This document shows positions 24,223 to 34,544 of a stretch of 64,000 nt of DNA, piece by piece. How positions within the stretch are numbered: position 1 is the stretch's first letter; every line of letters starts with the position of its first letter. The position numbers and the translations under genes were made by a program. The stretch comes from Stomoxys calcitrans (taxonomy: Eukaryota; Arthropoda; Insecta; Diptera; Muscidae): the NCBI RefSeq assembly GCF_963082655.1, contig NC_081554.1, positions 60,207,933-60,271,932 of the forward strand, given 5' to 3'. A model generated the notes under the pieces. The model made no database searches and was not told the DNA's origin. It worked only from the letters and a program-made list of their open reading frames with translations.

Positions 24223-25151
24223 CAGTGTTGTCACTCAAAAAAATTATTTTCTTCCAAAATTTAAGAAAAATCCTACCAAATTCGACCAAAGCCTACCAAA
24301 TGTTCTACAATCCAAAAATTCGGTATATGTTTCTATAACATTATCGAAGAGTTGGTTATTTTGGCTATTCCATTTGCAACACATCGAAATATACATTTCC
24401 AATCTTACAAAGTATACATACTAGATCGTCGTTTGTTGAAATCACTGTATTGCCTAAAGTCCAAAGATGGCTTATATCTTGATATAGCTCCATTGATACC
24501 GATCTCCCGATAAGGAATCTTGTGTTCATAAATGTCGTATATTTTTGACCCGATTTCAATGAACAACTGTGCCGAGTTTGGATAAACCGATCTCCCGATT
24601 TAAGGGTTTGTTCCCGGAAATACGCTTTTACTATCCATTTTCGCATTTATCGTAAGTTGCAAACACCCCTCAACATCTGGGTATGTACCAGATCTGAATA
24701 TATTTGTATGCAGGTGCCATGTAACCCTATTTCCCGATTGAAGACATTTAACATGTGCATTTTAAACACCCAAAAACTGCATTTCTTACCCATAATTTAC
24801 GAAATTTGGAGTAATTCCCCAAACACTGGTACCAGTTACGGTCAATATCAGAACTTACGCCCTTTTTTTATAAAATTTAAAGCATTGAGACGCCATGTAT
24901 CAGTAATCCATGGTTTTATTCTGCACTCTTAACAAATACATACAGATTAAAAAGATTTTGAAAAACAACTTTTGTCGAAAAATAACGACGAAATTTGTTA
25001 ATTTTCCTGCAACAATTTATTTTAAATTGAATGACCCAAAGTACAATTTTTTTTTCAGTAGTTAACTAGGTGTTCCTGTGATGGAAAAACCTACCGAAAA
25101 TTAAGGCCAGCCTACCAAGAGAAGAAAAACCTACCAAAAACGGCAACAATG
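24223..25151. mobile_element. Inner hAT-like element nested in the outer one
   Basis: Flanked by a perfect 8-bp repeat ATACCTAC at 24,215-24,222 and 25,152-25,159. Termini are 'cagtgttgtcactc' on the left and, inverted, 'cattgttgccgtttt' on the right. Subterminal 'cctaccaaa' motifs recur at both ends (24,273, 24,292; 25,090, 25,112, 25,130). The interior carries a repeat A piece (24,361-24,650) and the dispersed repeat also seen at 525-650. No coding capacity. Confidence 0.82.
24361..24900 (+). repeat. Repeat A fragment inside the inner hAT-like element
   Basis: Matches repeat A from 'ccatttgcaacacatcgaaa' through 'aaagtatacatac' and the 'gatatagctcc...accgatctcccga' units. Frames at 24,365-24,646 (minus) and 24,657-24,932 (plus) are by-products. 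Confidence 0.65.
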
Positions 25152-25239
25152 ATACCTACCAATATCGAAAACATCGAATGTTGTGATTATCGATTGTTTG
25201 TCAGCTCTTCCTTTCGGCAATCGAAAAATCCAAAGATAT

Positions 25240-25645
25240 AAATTATAGTACACCCTAATAAATGTGTCAGGTTAAGGGGGAATTTTAAGCGTGGGACCTC
25301 AGACACTGGGCCCTAAAGTAATTATCAGATTCGTTCCACTATCAAATATCTTTTGAGCCGCATATGCCATGATCAGTAAATAAACCCTTTTTGGGAGTGG
25401 TAAAAGGATTGGGCGGCGAAACAACAACATGGTCCCGAAGGTGCATAAAAGATTAATTTTCTACTCTTAAATACCTTTCATTTAGTCCCATACTGTCAGA
25501 CTCGTTTTATACTCTCAAATACCTATCATCTGAATCCCATATTGTCTTCATAGAAATATATATATTTTCCTTTTGCGGGTTGAATGGGCGGGGTGGTACC
25601 CCCAGGTACCCCTCCCTAAATTGGGATACGAATTATTTTTTTTAG
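25240..25645 (-). repeat. Repeat B copy 4, partial
   Basis: Contains 'ttcatttagtcccatactgt', 'ccaggtacccctccctaaa' and 'gccatgatcagtaaata', reverse-orientation repeat B units, diverged. Confidence 0.65.
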
Positions 25646-26092
25646 GTGAATATCGGAATTGTTTTGTTGTGGCATCTCGTATCTCTTTCATTCTAGTAAA
25701 CAGACATATTCCAGTCTTCCATTACAAATGATAATACAGGTGCTATGTCGATATCCTGTACATGCATAGAAGATTTCGCAGGTGCCCAGTTCACTACAGT
25801 AACCCAGTTCCGGCTCATTAAATAAATCAACATGTATCTTATCTAACTTGGCTATACCCATCTGACATGGTGTACAAAAAATCTTATTTAAAAAAAAATG
25901 ATCTTCTGTTTTTACTTTTATATCTGTGTCTTACTTCACCTAATGCCCTTGTAATTGATAACACAAACAACTCTGGGCACGATCTTTGCATGGACCCGCC
26001 TCGAAGTCTTATCGCTTAGCTCATGGAAAGAAAAATTATTGTGTCATCGATTGAATTTACATTTTAATTGCCAACGAGATTAATGGCAGTTG
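25646..26092. other. Unique DNA upstream of a candidate promoter
   Basis: No transposon signature. Contains no long frame. Lies immediately 5' of the TATA box at 26,093 and is the place to look for regulatory elements if that promoter is real. Confidence 0.4.
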
Positions 26093-26099
26093 TATAAAA
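26093..26099 (+). promoter_or_regulatory. Candidate TATA box
   Basis: 'TATAAAA' in the context 'gcagttgtataaaaccaaaa'. A start of transcription about 30 bp downstream would give a leader of about 100 bases before the ATG at 26,221. A TATA match alone is common by chance in AT-rich DNA. Confidence 0.35.
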
Positions 26100-26220
26100 C
26101 CAAAAATCAACAAAAGCAGCAAGAATAACATATAGTATAACCAGTATAATTAATTGAGGATAAAAATAACAACGAAAAATTGGGCAAATCTCTTCGCCGA
26201 CATATAAATAAATAAAGTGA

Positions 26221-26307
26221 ATGCCAACAAACATACTGCCATTCGTTGCTTCAAAAAAGCGTGGCTATCAATCTATCATCATTCTCATCATCACGTGTAA
26301 GGGGAGT
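26221..26307 (+). CDS. Candidate short first coding exon, unknown product
   Basis: I do not recognise this. From the ATG at 26,221 ('gtgaATGcca') 29 codons lead to a strong splice donor 'gtaagt' at 26,308 in phase 0; another possible donor ('gtaagg') is at 26,297. The peptide begins MPTNILPFVA, has a basic patch SKKRG and then a hydrophobic run IIILIIT, so a signal or membrane segment is possible. A TATA box lies 128 bp upstream in otherwise TE-free DNA. The frame stays open to 26,433 if unspliced (70 codons). No downstream exon could be identified, so this may be chance. Confidence 0.25.
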
Positions 26308-26433
26308 GTAAGTCTTCTCAACACAACTGGGAGCTATCCCCATAGCTGGCAAGTAGTCGTCTTACCTCTATCATCATTACCCATAAAACAACATTTGAAC
26401 AAAGTAATTTTTTCTAAACAAAACTTCAGATAA

Positions 26434-27149
26434 AATACTCGCGTGAGGACAAAAATTTTTTTAAATTTAAATTTTTTGAAGAATTAATGTTTTTATATAT
26501 CATATAGACCAGCTAAAAAAGGCTGTTGCAAACATGCTGGCGATTTTGATGTATGTTGCTCGTGTTGTCTAATATGTTGTTTACCACATATTATCATCCG
26601 TCGTCTGCGGTGTGGATTTTCTGGTCTGCGTTTTTTGTTTTTGTCTTCTTATATTTTCGGTGTTTGCCGTCACTAAATAAGTATATCATCATTAATTGAA
26701 CAACTTTTTTTTCTTTGTTTCATTGCCGCGATTTGTATTTTTAATGATGACTTCAGTTTTGCTTTATTTCGTGGCTAATAAAATAGAGTCTTGGCTATAC
26801 TCATGGTATGCTAAGTATTATGAGCTATGATGAAATATTTAACAATGAGCAAAAAGTGCATTGAATAGATTCTCTAGTGGTCTTTCGTTTTGTTTTTTGC
26901 ATAAGCCTTATGGATTTTTAATGGAAATGAAATTGTAATTAAAGTTTGAAGATATTTTCTTTGTTTGGAATGGGAATGGTCTAGAAACGATATAGAGTAT
27001 GTAGGGTTATATTACAGCCCATGGTAATGCATTACTCACGTACCTAGAAACATCGGAAGTAGAAATAAACTGACTAAATTCAATCAGAGATCGAAACATC
27101 AGACCTTGCCATGTTACAAGGGTTGCCTTTTATATTTCGAGATTAGAGA
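26434..27149. other. TE-poor DNA, no gene seen
   Basis: Unique AT-rich DNA. If the exon at 26,221 is real, this is intron. Confidence 0.35.
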
Positions 27150-27365
27150 ACAGGGGCTCAAGAAATCAAATCAGGAGTTCAGTTTATGTGGGAGCTATAT
27201 CTAAATCTGAACCGATATGGTTCAACTGCAATACCCATCGTCTGCAAAAAAAAAGTATCGGTGCAAAATTTCAAGCGTTTAGCTTTGGTTCGGTGGCTCG
27301 TCTTCAATGCCAAAATCCTATAAATAAGGACATATCTTAAATTTTGGGCTAGGCTTTTTTTTGCG
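27150..27365 (+). repeat. Repeat A fragment
   Basis: Shares 'gtgcaaaatttcaagc' and 'tagcttt' downstream of a 'gagctatatctaaatctgaaccgat' unit with the copy at 62.5 kb. Confidence 0.55.
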
Positions 27366-27376
27366 TAGGTATATAT

Positions 27377-27645
27377 AGGACCATCGTGACGCAGAGGTTA
27401 GCATGTCCGCCTATGACGCCGAATGCCTGGGTCCAAATCCCGGCGTGAATATAAGAAAAAGTTTCAGCGGTGGTTAAACCCCTCCTAATGCTGGCTACAT
27501 TGGTAAGGTGTCCTGCCATGATAAATCTTCTCTACCAATTGGTGTCGCTAGCGGTACGCCGTTGAAACTCGACATAAAAAAGGAGGCCCCTTATCATTGA
27601 GCTTAAACTTTAATTGTTCCTTAACGGAATGTTAATGGGAAATTA
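27377..27645 (+). mobile_element. SINE-1 copy, diverged
   Basis: Forward copy with A box 'tgacgcagaggttagc' and B-box-like 'gggtccaaatcc'. The mid-body carries an insertion/deletion ('ctagcggtacgccgttgaaa'), and the 'agtccgatt...tatgtgagaagttt' part is deleted. Tail 'ccttaacggaatgttaatgg'. Confidence 0.8.
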
Positions 27646-27817
27646 AGGTACTATGGAATCTACATAATTTTATGGAGCGATGCGAATAATGCATAACTTT
27701 GAAGAAGGCCATAAGAAGTCATCATGCAAAATTTCAGCCTAAAGGCGCTATTACACGGCATGTAGATGTCTTATGGCATGTCATTCTCTGTGTTCACATG
27801 TAATTGAAAATGTTTGT

Positions 27818-28012
27818 CAAATATGGTATATAAAACTTCTCTCCAAAGAGATGTCCCACTGCGGCACGCCTTTCGGACTCGGCTATAAAAAGGAGGCCCC
27901 TTATCATTGAGCTTAAACTTGAATCGGACTGCACTCATTAATATGTGAGAAGTTTGCCCCTGTTCCTTAGTGGAATGTTCATGAGCAAAATTTGCATTTG
28001 CAAAATTGCCAT
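27818..28012 (+). mobile_element. SINE-1 copy lacking its head
   Basis: 3' half of SINE-1, from 'aaaacttctctccaaagaga' through 'gctataaaaaggaggcccc' to 'gagcaaaatttgcatttgc'. The tRNA-like head is missing, so it has no internal promoter. The 91-codon minus frame here is the SINE's antisense. Confidence 0.85.
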
Positions 28013-28039
28013 AAGGGCAATAACACCCAGAACACATTA

Positions 28040-28726
28040 CGGTCACGAACAGTCTTGCAGTGTAAGAAGGAGATTAACGCCTTCTCTGAGGATGGCCAAA
28101 TCCGCATCGTTTGGGTGCCGGACCTTAACAGAGTATAGGGAAAATGGAAGGGCAGACGATTTGGCGGTGAAGGCTAGAGGACTGCCGTCAATAAACTTGG
28201 TTAACCCGAAGCCTTTCGGGTCGACACAGTCCGAGTTAAGGTAGTGGGCGACGAATGCGCATGCAACATTGTGGAACAGCGAAATGGTCGGTAGGACAGC
28301 GAAAATCCTTTGGGGGATCCAGATGGTAAGAAGACAAGGCTATTACTGAAAGGAAGCATGAAGGAGGTAAGTGTAGCTATTGGTATGTTAACGGGACACA
28401 TAGAACTACGAGCTCACTTATGTAAAATCGGTGCGGCAAGTGATAGCATGTGTAGGGCATGCGGGGAAGATTATGAGACGTTGGAACATTTCCTTTGTCA
28501 TTGACCGGCTTTCGCGTCTAACAGATACCGGCACTTAGTTGGCGACACAATAGCAGACATAACCCAATTTAGGGGAGTGGTATTAAAAAGAATTAAGGAT
28601 TTTGTAAGTAGCACGGAATTCCTTACTTAAAATTTTCTTTTTAGAGGTTACTTTATAGTTTTTCATGTCCATAGTGGCATGGGGAGGATTAATATCTGCA
28701 CCCTCTTTTCAACCTAACCTAACCTA
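28040..28726 (+). pseudogene. LINE-Z 3' end (polymerase C-terminus and tail)
   Basis: C-terminal part of an RNase H-type LINE. Plus-strand frames encode 'MLTGHIELRAHLCKIGAAS' and 'CRACGEDYETLEHFLCH', a Cys2-His-Cys-type zinc knuckle, followed after one stop by 'FASNRYRHL'. The untranslated end 'gaggttactttatagttttt' leads to a tail 'caacctaacctaacctata', i.e. TTAGG-like pentamers on the opposite strand. Upstream (28,040-28,310) the frame is shifted repeatedly. Sister copies are at 17,658, 18,785 and 49,640. Non-functional. Confidence 0.85.
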
Positions 28727-30064
28727 TATTAATTCTTAAGAAAGAAACATGACTGTTCTTAAAAGCCTGCACTATAACAATGAGATTTAATCTTTTTGTG
28801 TAGGTATTCATTAAATAAATTAATATATGAAATATAGGGCCAGGATTGTCAATAGAGTAATACCGGTAGAAAAATATTTTTGATTAATCCAGCAGAAAGT
28901 CACCCGAGACATGTTGTGAGAAAGATGGGCTCGCTTAGTTATACGCAACGTTGGATCTGTAAATCCGCATATTAGGAACCCCAATACAAGAGAGGTAATA
29001 TTTTTGTTTTGATTTCGCATTTAGTATGAACTGCCTGCATTATTGGCTCTTCTTATCGTTTATGTTTGACACAGGAAACAATTTTATTCTGATATATGCA
29101 TTTAAGAACATTTAGGTTTTTTACTCCTTAAGTGATATTAAATGCTGTCAATGTCCCGTTACAATAGTGGATACAATACAAAGATTTCGACTGACATTCA
29201 ATATCCGTTTAACCTTTTTGGGATGTTTTTATTTTCTAATACTTATTTTATTACTCAATATTTCATTGATAAATAAAAACTGCCAGATTTCCTGTAGTTC
29301 TAGCAAGAGGTTGGAAAAAAAAGTCCAAAAAACCGTATGCCATCATTATTAATGGCAACCTTAATATCCTTTATACTTATAATTCACGTGCCAAGGTCCC
29401 TCACAAACTAAGACATTTAACCTTTATTTGACTTACTGTAGCCTAACAGCTGGTTTGATTTATTGATCATCATCCACTTACCTGAAAAGATGCAAAAACA
29501 AGTGGGGGGAAAAAATTAGATTTTATTATTAAAAAAAGAACAAAAAGAAAACAAACAGACAAAAGAAAGAAAAACAAGAAAAATATACAATTTAGCAGAG
29601 TAGAGTTTTTTTTAATGGTGCAAAAAGGCAATGATGTCACGTAACCCATAAATCTTTGTATTGCAAGAAAGTGAAACATAGACAGGAATAAAGACCCAAT
29701 AAAAAACATCAAACGATGTTTTACTTTTGGGGATTTCTGTTAAAACAGATGTTGTTTTGGAAATTTTATTTTGTTCATTTATATGGAAGTCTTAAAGTAA
29801 ACACAAAAGGCCAAATGTCTGAGTGTCCTTCAACTTTTGCCAAACGATAAAAAGCAAATACTGGAGGGCAATTAAATTATTTACAATAGGGGAAAACAAA
29901 CTAAAATAAATATTTAGGAAAAAACAAAACATTATGGATATAATTTAATTCCATAATGTATAGGAATTAGAAATTTTATAACAATTTTCTCTGTGGACGA
30001 AATTTTATTTGAAATTTTGCTTAAAGACATTTGAAATTAATATAATGCCTAGGTATCGTTTATC
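28727..30064. other. Intergenic DNA, no gene supported
   Basis: About 1.3 kb of AT-rich, mostly unique DNA. Hydrophobic short frames (28,820-29,020; 29,167-29,352; 29,470-29,712) arise from T-rich or A-rich composition. Confidence 0.4.
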
Positions 30065-30131
30065 GGCCTTATTCACAAAACTTCATGAGGCCTTAAAATA
30101 GGCTGTTCTATAAAGTTTTGTGAATAATGCC
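30065..30131. repeat. Short inverted repeat (67-bp fold-back)
   Basis: Arms GGCCTTATTCACAAAACTT (30,065-30,083) and its inverse at 30,113-30,131 with one mismatch, loop 29 bp. Lies just outside the left end of the DD37D element. Likely a tiny MITE or remnant. Confidence 0.75.
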
Positions 30132-30186
30132 GCATATAAAGGGTGATTTTTTAGCTTTTATCTTTTTGGCAGCACTGGTTTAAACA

Positions 30187-30444
30187 GCTCAGGGAGGCCA
30201 CCATAACGCAGAGGTTAGCATGTCCGGTGGTTTTCTCCTTCAACATTTGTGAGATGCCATGTAAAACTTCTCTTCAAAGAGGTGTTGCACTGCGGCACGC
30301 CGTTCGGACTCGGCTATAAAAAAGGAGGCCTCTTATCATTGAGGTAAAAAAAAAAAAACTTAAATCGGACTGCACTCATTAATATGTGAAAAGTTTGCCC
30401 CTGTTGCTTAGTGGAATGTTCATGAGCAACATTTTCATTTGCAT
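30187..30444 (+). mobile_element. SINE-1 inserted in the DD37D element
   Basis: Forward copy whose head keeps 'aacgcagaggttagcatgtc' but has lost the B box and neighbouring 40-60 bp. The body and tail are intact except a poly-A insert at 30,348. An 11-bp duplication TGGTTTAAACA at 30,176-30,186 and 30,445-30,455 marks the insertion. Confidence 0.88.
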
Positions 30445-30498
30445 TGGTTTAAACATGTTCCACTGTCAAACATCGTCAGTTTAGTCTATAATTTAACC

Positions 30499-31650
30499 AT
30501 GAATCGTCTTACAAACGAACAACGCTTCCAAATTATTGAATTTTATAATTAAAATGCGTGATCTGTTAGGAAGATCGCGCGCTTGTTCCATTTTATGGAC
30601 GAAGCTCATTTTTGGCTCAATGAGTACGTAAAGAAACAAAATTCTCGATTTTGGAGTAAAAATCAGCCAGAAGCATTGCAAGAGCTACCAATTCATCCAG
30701 AAAAAGTCACAGTTTGGCGTGGTTTGTGGGCTGGTGGCGTCATTGGACCGTACTTCTTCAAAGATAATGCGAATGGTGAGCTATTCAGTGAAATGATATC
30801 CAACTTTTTTTTTTGCCCAAAATGCAAGAGCTTGACTTGCATGACATGTGGTTTCAACAAGACGGTGCCACATGCCACACAGCACGCGTGACAATGGACT
30901 TATTGAATGAACATTTTATTCCATTTTCGGGACCGGTCAATTGGACGCCTAGATCATGCAATTTAACACCTATAGACTATTTTTTGTGGGGCTATTTAAA
31001 AGCTCATGTCTATACAGACACGCCCGCTTCAATTGAGGCATTAGAAGACGCATTGGCGTGGTTTATGGGCTGGTGCCATCATTGGACTGTACTTCTTCAA
31101 AGTTGATGCGAATCGTAACGTAACTTTGAATGGTGAGTGCTACAGTGAGATGATATCCAAAAATTTTTGCTCAAAATGCCACATGCCACACAGCACTCGT
31201 AACAATGAACTTATTGAGTGAACATTTTATTTCACGTTCAGGACCGGTCAATTGGCCGCCAAGATCGTAGACTATTTTTTGTGGGGCTATTTTAAAGCTC
31301 ATATCTAAACAGACACGCCCGCTTCAATTGACGAATTGGTGCGGTTTATGGGCTGGTGGCATCATTGGACCGTACTTCTTCAAGCATGATGCGAATCGTA
31401 TCCTAACTGTGAATGGTGAGCGCAACAGTGAGATGATATCCAAAATTTTTTTGACCAAAATGCAAGAGCTTGACTTTCACGACATGTGGTTTCAACAACA
31501 CGCCCGCTTCAGTTGACGCATTGGAAGACAACATTAAAGCATTTATTCGTGAGATACCGGTCGAAATGTTGGAAAGAGTATGACAAAATTGGACTAAGCG
31601 GATGGACCATTCGAGGCGCAGTCACGGTCAACATTTGCATGAAATAATCT
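30499..31650 (+). pseudogene. DD37D transposase remnant, catalytic domain in triplicate
   Basis: Starts with ATG at 30,499 (MNRLTNEQRFQIIEFYN, the usual helix-turn-helix start). After two stops and a deletion of perhaps 150 codons it resumes at 'FHFMDEAHFWLN' (first Asp). Then come 'GLWAGGVIGPYFFK', 'MWFQQDGATCHTA' (second Asp) and 'TPIDYFLWGY' (third Asp, 37 residues on). The block beginning 'gtttatgggctggtg' recurs at 31,063 and 31,344, each with different internal deletions, before the true C-terminus 'IREIPVEMLERV' at about 31,550. The family cuts and pastes DNA at TA sites; this copy cannot. Confidence 0.85.
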
Positions 31651-31732
31651 TCAAACATTAAATAATATGGACCGTACTAAAATTTATGTTTTTTTTAACT
31701 TTCCTATAGCTCTTAAAAAAGCACTCTTTTTA

Positions 31733-32403
31733 TAGAGGTCACAATTCTTTTCAAAAATGCTACAATCTGTTTGTTAATGTGATATGTTAATTCAAAAATA
31801 TCTACAAATTGAAATCTTCCAAATAAAGACATAACATTCCTAATGTTTTCTGAGTGAGTACCCTCAATACTGATGATATGGTGGTGTCCGTCCTCCCATA
31901 AAGTGACACATTTTGAGTCTCATCCAAAAGTCATCAATTCCTATTACGGAATAACTCTGTGCCATATACTGAATTTTCTCAATAAACAATTTCCATTTTT
32001 GTATGTGTGAAACAAAAATAAAATGCATACAAATATTCCCAATGCGAGGAGTAGTCCCAACAAGCATCAATAATTGCAATCAAATAAACCGAAAAAAGAT
32101 ATCTAAACAGGAAATAATTAATGCAATTAAAGACAATTTATGAAGACATTATCATCATGATCGGCACAACACCATCATCATTGTCAAAAATGTCGCCATG
32201 GTTGTAGTCATCGGCATCATTATGGCCAAACTGTGGCTAAATTATGGCATCAATAAACAATGGGGAGAAAAAATGGCTAACAATTGTGTCAATATATATT
32301 ATATTTGGCAGTATAGTTATTAATAGAAACATTGGAGTATTGAGATACACTGAAAAAATTTTGCATAAAAGCGTGGGTTATAAAGAGTAATGATTATAAG
32401 GCA
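31733..32403. other. Intergenic DNA, no gene supported
   Basis: A minus-strand 71-codon frame (31,864-32,079) opens at TTG. A neighbouring frame gives a hydrophobic stretch LLGLLLALGIFVCILFLF without an ATG. It resembles a membrane anchor but is broken by a stop after about 38 codons. Unassigned. Confidence 0.35.
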
Positions 32404-32405
32404 AT

Positions 32406-34134
32406 TAATAAGATACTAGCCCACCCAAGCACGCTCCGATTTTCATGAAATATTCACAGATGGTAGAGTTTGGGCGCCCGGTGAAATAGGGTACTAAATT
32501 TTTTGACATCCGAAGGGCGGGCGGACCCACCCCCTACCCCAATATTCAAAAACTTCATATCTCGGAGATACATGCGCCGAGATACGTGCGCCGACGAAAT
32601 TTTTTGGTACCCCAAAAACACGAAATTGGTATAAAATTTCTGGGTTCAATAACCTGGGGGACGCCCCATCGCCAAACCCACCCGAGCGGACACGTTTACC
32701 GATTGGGACAATATGGGTATCAAATGAAAGGTATTTAAGAGTAGAGTACGAGCTTGATTAACAAATTTCGCCCAAAGTGTTCGTTCCCCCACCCCAAAAA
32801 AACCCCCAACAGGACTCTTTCACCCCTTTGGGCAATATGAGTATCAAATGAAAGATATTTAAGAGTAGAGTACAAATTTATTCCTTGGTCTCTGAGGGGC
32901 CTCTTTCCTCTTTCACCGCTTTGTGCAATATGGGTATCAAATGAAAGGTATTTTAAAGTATAGTACAAATCTGACATAAAAATTTATTCCTTGGTGTCTG
33001 AGTGGCCATGATGAGTGTACATCTGTTATTAGAATTTGGTCCAAGGTGTCTACGGGGCCACCTCAATCCCAAAACCCCTTAAACGGGCGTGAATGTCCAA
33101 CGTCGCAAAATGGGTGTCAAATGAAAGGTTGGAAGTTGACTACGAATCTGGTATACATATTTGGGATAGAGTCTGGGACCGGCCCAACCCCTAAATACCC
33201 TTCAATAGGAAGTGCAGTTCGAGCGGGATAATATGTGAATTAAAAGAAAGGTCTATGTTAGTAGTGTTGCCTGCCGTTCAGCAGTATATCGCGACAATAA
33301 AGGATCCCAATAAATTGTCTTTTGGGTCTTAGCGTCAGGGACGATACGACCCCCTCCTCCCAATAAAAACAACACCAAACTGTCATGTAGGACGACCGAG
33401 AATGCATGGTACTCAAATGAAAGGATGTGTCAGAGGGCCCTGAACATCTTGTAAGCCACCCTAAAAATGCTTGACATTATGGGGCCAAACAAAACTGCTC
33501 TACCACGATAATGATATTATTTCAGTATTCACCCCCTAAACTTTGATAGTAGAAAACGAATTTGATATCCAATTTTGAGGCCAAGTGTTTGAGGGGTCGT
33601 CTCACCCCATAAGCTCTCCCTAAACCAATGGCAATTGGGGCTCAAAAAAAGAAATTTAAGAGTAGAGCACGATGCTGATATTTTTTCAGGGCTAAGTGCG
33701 TGGTCGCCCCACCCTACATATCCCTCAAACTGAACATATTTGTGGATTATGGTAAAAAGGGGCTCAAATCAGGTATGTGTTTTATGGCCAAGTGTTTCAG
33801 GGACGTCTCACCTCATAAACTTCCACTAAACCATATACCCCTAAAACCGACTATAGTAATATTTAGCTTAAATGTGGTGTTTTAACCAATATCCACTTTC
33901 GGAGCAAAAGGTTTGGCAACTCTAATCCACCATCAAAACCAAGAGAATAAAGTAGATCTAACATCCCTCCCTTTACCCTATTTTCAAAAATGCCAGATCT
34001 CGGAGATGAGTGGGGCGATTTAAGCGAAATTTGACACAGAAACAGGACTTATTTCCTGCCAGTGTCAGTATAGGGCTCAGACAAAATAAGAGAGTGAAAA
34101 AGGCGCAGCGGAGCGGGCCCTGTCAAGCTAGTTG
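32406..34134 (+). repeat. Repeat B copy 5, near full-length
   Basis: Begins 'actagcccacccaagcacgc' and ends 'aaggcgcagcggagcgggcc...caagctagt'. Read inverted, the end gives 'actagcttgacagggcccgc', so the two termini share ACTAGC and CGCTCCG and could be terminal inverted repeats. The interior consists of about 150-bp units in forward orientation to about 33,200 and reverse thereafter ('tttgatagtagaaaacg' against 'ctactctcaaa'), plus a 'cctttcatttgag' inversion near 33,420. Non-coding. Confidence 0.75.
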
Positions 34135-34544
34135 AAATATAAAGTGCACTGTTTTCATCACCTGATCATTTTACAATAAACTGTCTGAGTATTGCAAGTT
34201 AATCTTATTCGATACGAACATAGAAACATACAAAAATATATCGATTTTTTTACCTTAAAACATATGGGACCCCATCACATAATGTAAGCAAAAATACTGC
34301 ACCCTCTTTCCTTTACTTGTTTTATTATTCCATTACTTTTAATGTTAACTTCAATATTTAAATGAGTGCATTGCCAAAGCCGTATTTAACCGTTGTCAAC
34401 ATATTAAACCACAAACGTCTTGGTCTATAGCCGCAGCTCAAGCTGCAAACACATGCCAAAGAACACCAAGTAAGGCCACATGCGTCAAACCACCACACAC
34501 CTGCAACACAATAGTTTTTCTCTCTCACATGCCAGAGAGGTGAT
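34135..34544. other. Unique DNA, no gene seen
   Basis: AT-rich; a 70-codon minus frame at 34,358-34,570 starts at GTG and is not supported. Confidence 0.35.

Larger units (their letters stand above)
23224..25209. mobile_element. Outer hAT-like element with 8-bp duplication
   Basis: Bounded by a perfect 8-bp direct repeat CCTTTCGG at 23,216-23,223 and 25,210-25,217. Ends are inverted: left 'tagagctggaaaaatatcga', right (reverse) 'aagagctgacaaacaatcga'. Inside, 'cctatagagggcgcaatttt' recurs at about 23,416, 23,517 and 23,930, and a second inward-facing end ('gccagctcca') lies at 23,782, so the element contains an internal partial duplication. No transposase gene remains. An 8-bp duplication points to the hAT superfamily. 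A 407-bp relative lies at 62,986-63,392. Confidence 0.8.
30139..31730 (+). mobile_element. DD37D mariner/Tc1-superfamily element
   Basis: Left end 'aagggtgattttttagc' and, inverted, right end 'aaaagagtgcttttttaaga' are imperfect inverted repeats flanked by TA (30,137-30,138; 31,731-31,732). It encloses a broken transposase and one SINE-1. The catalytic part is reiterated three times (see CDS remnant). Confidence 0.75.

Noticed and set aside
31864..32079. Membrane-anchored enzyme N-terminus
   Set aside because: The hydrophobic stretch is in a frame without ATG, preceded by a stop and broken after about 38 codons.
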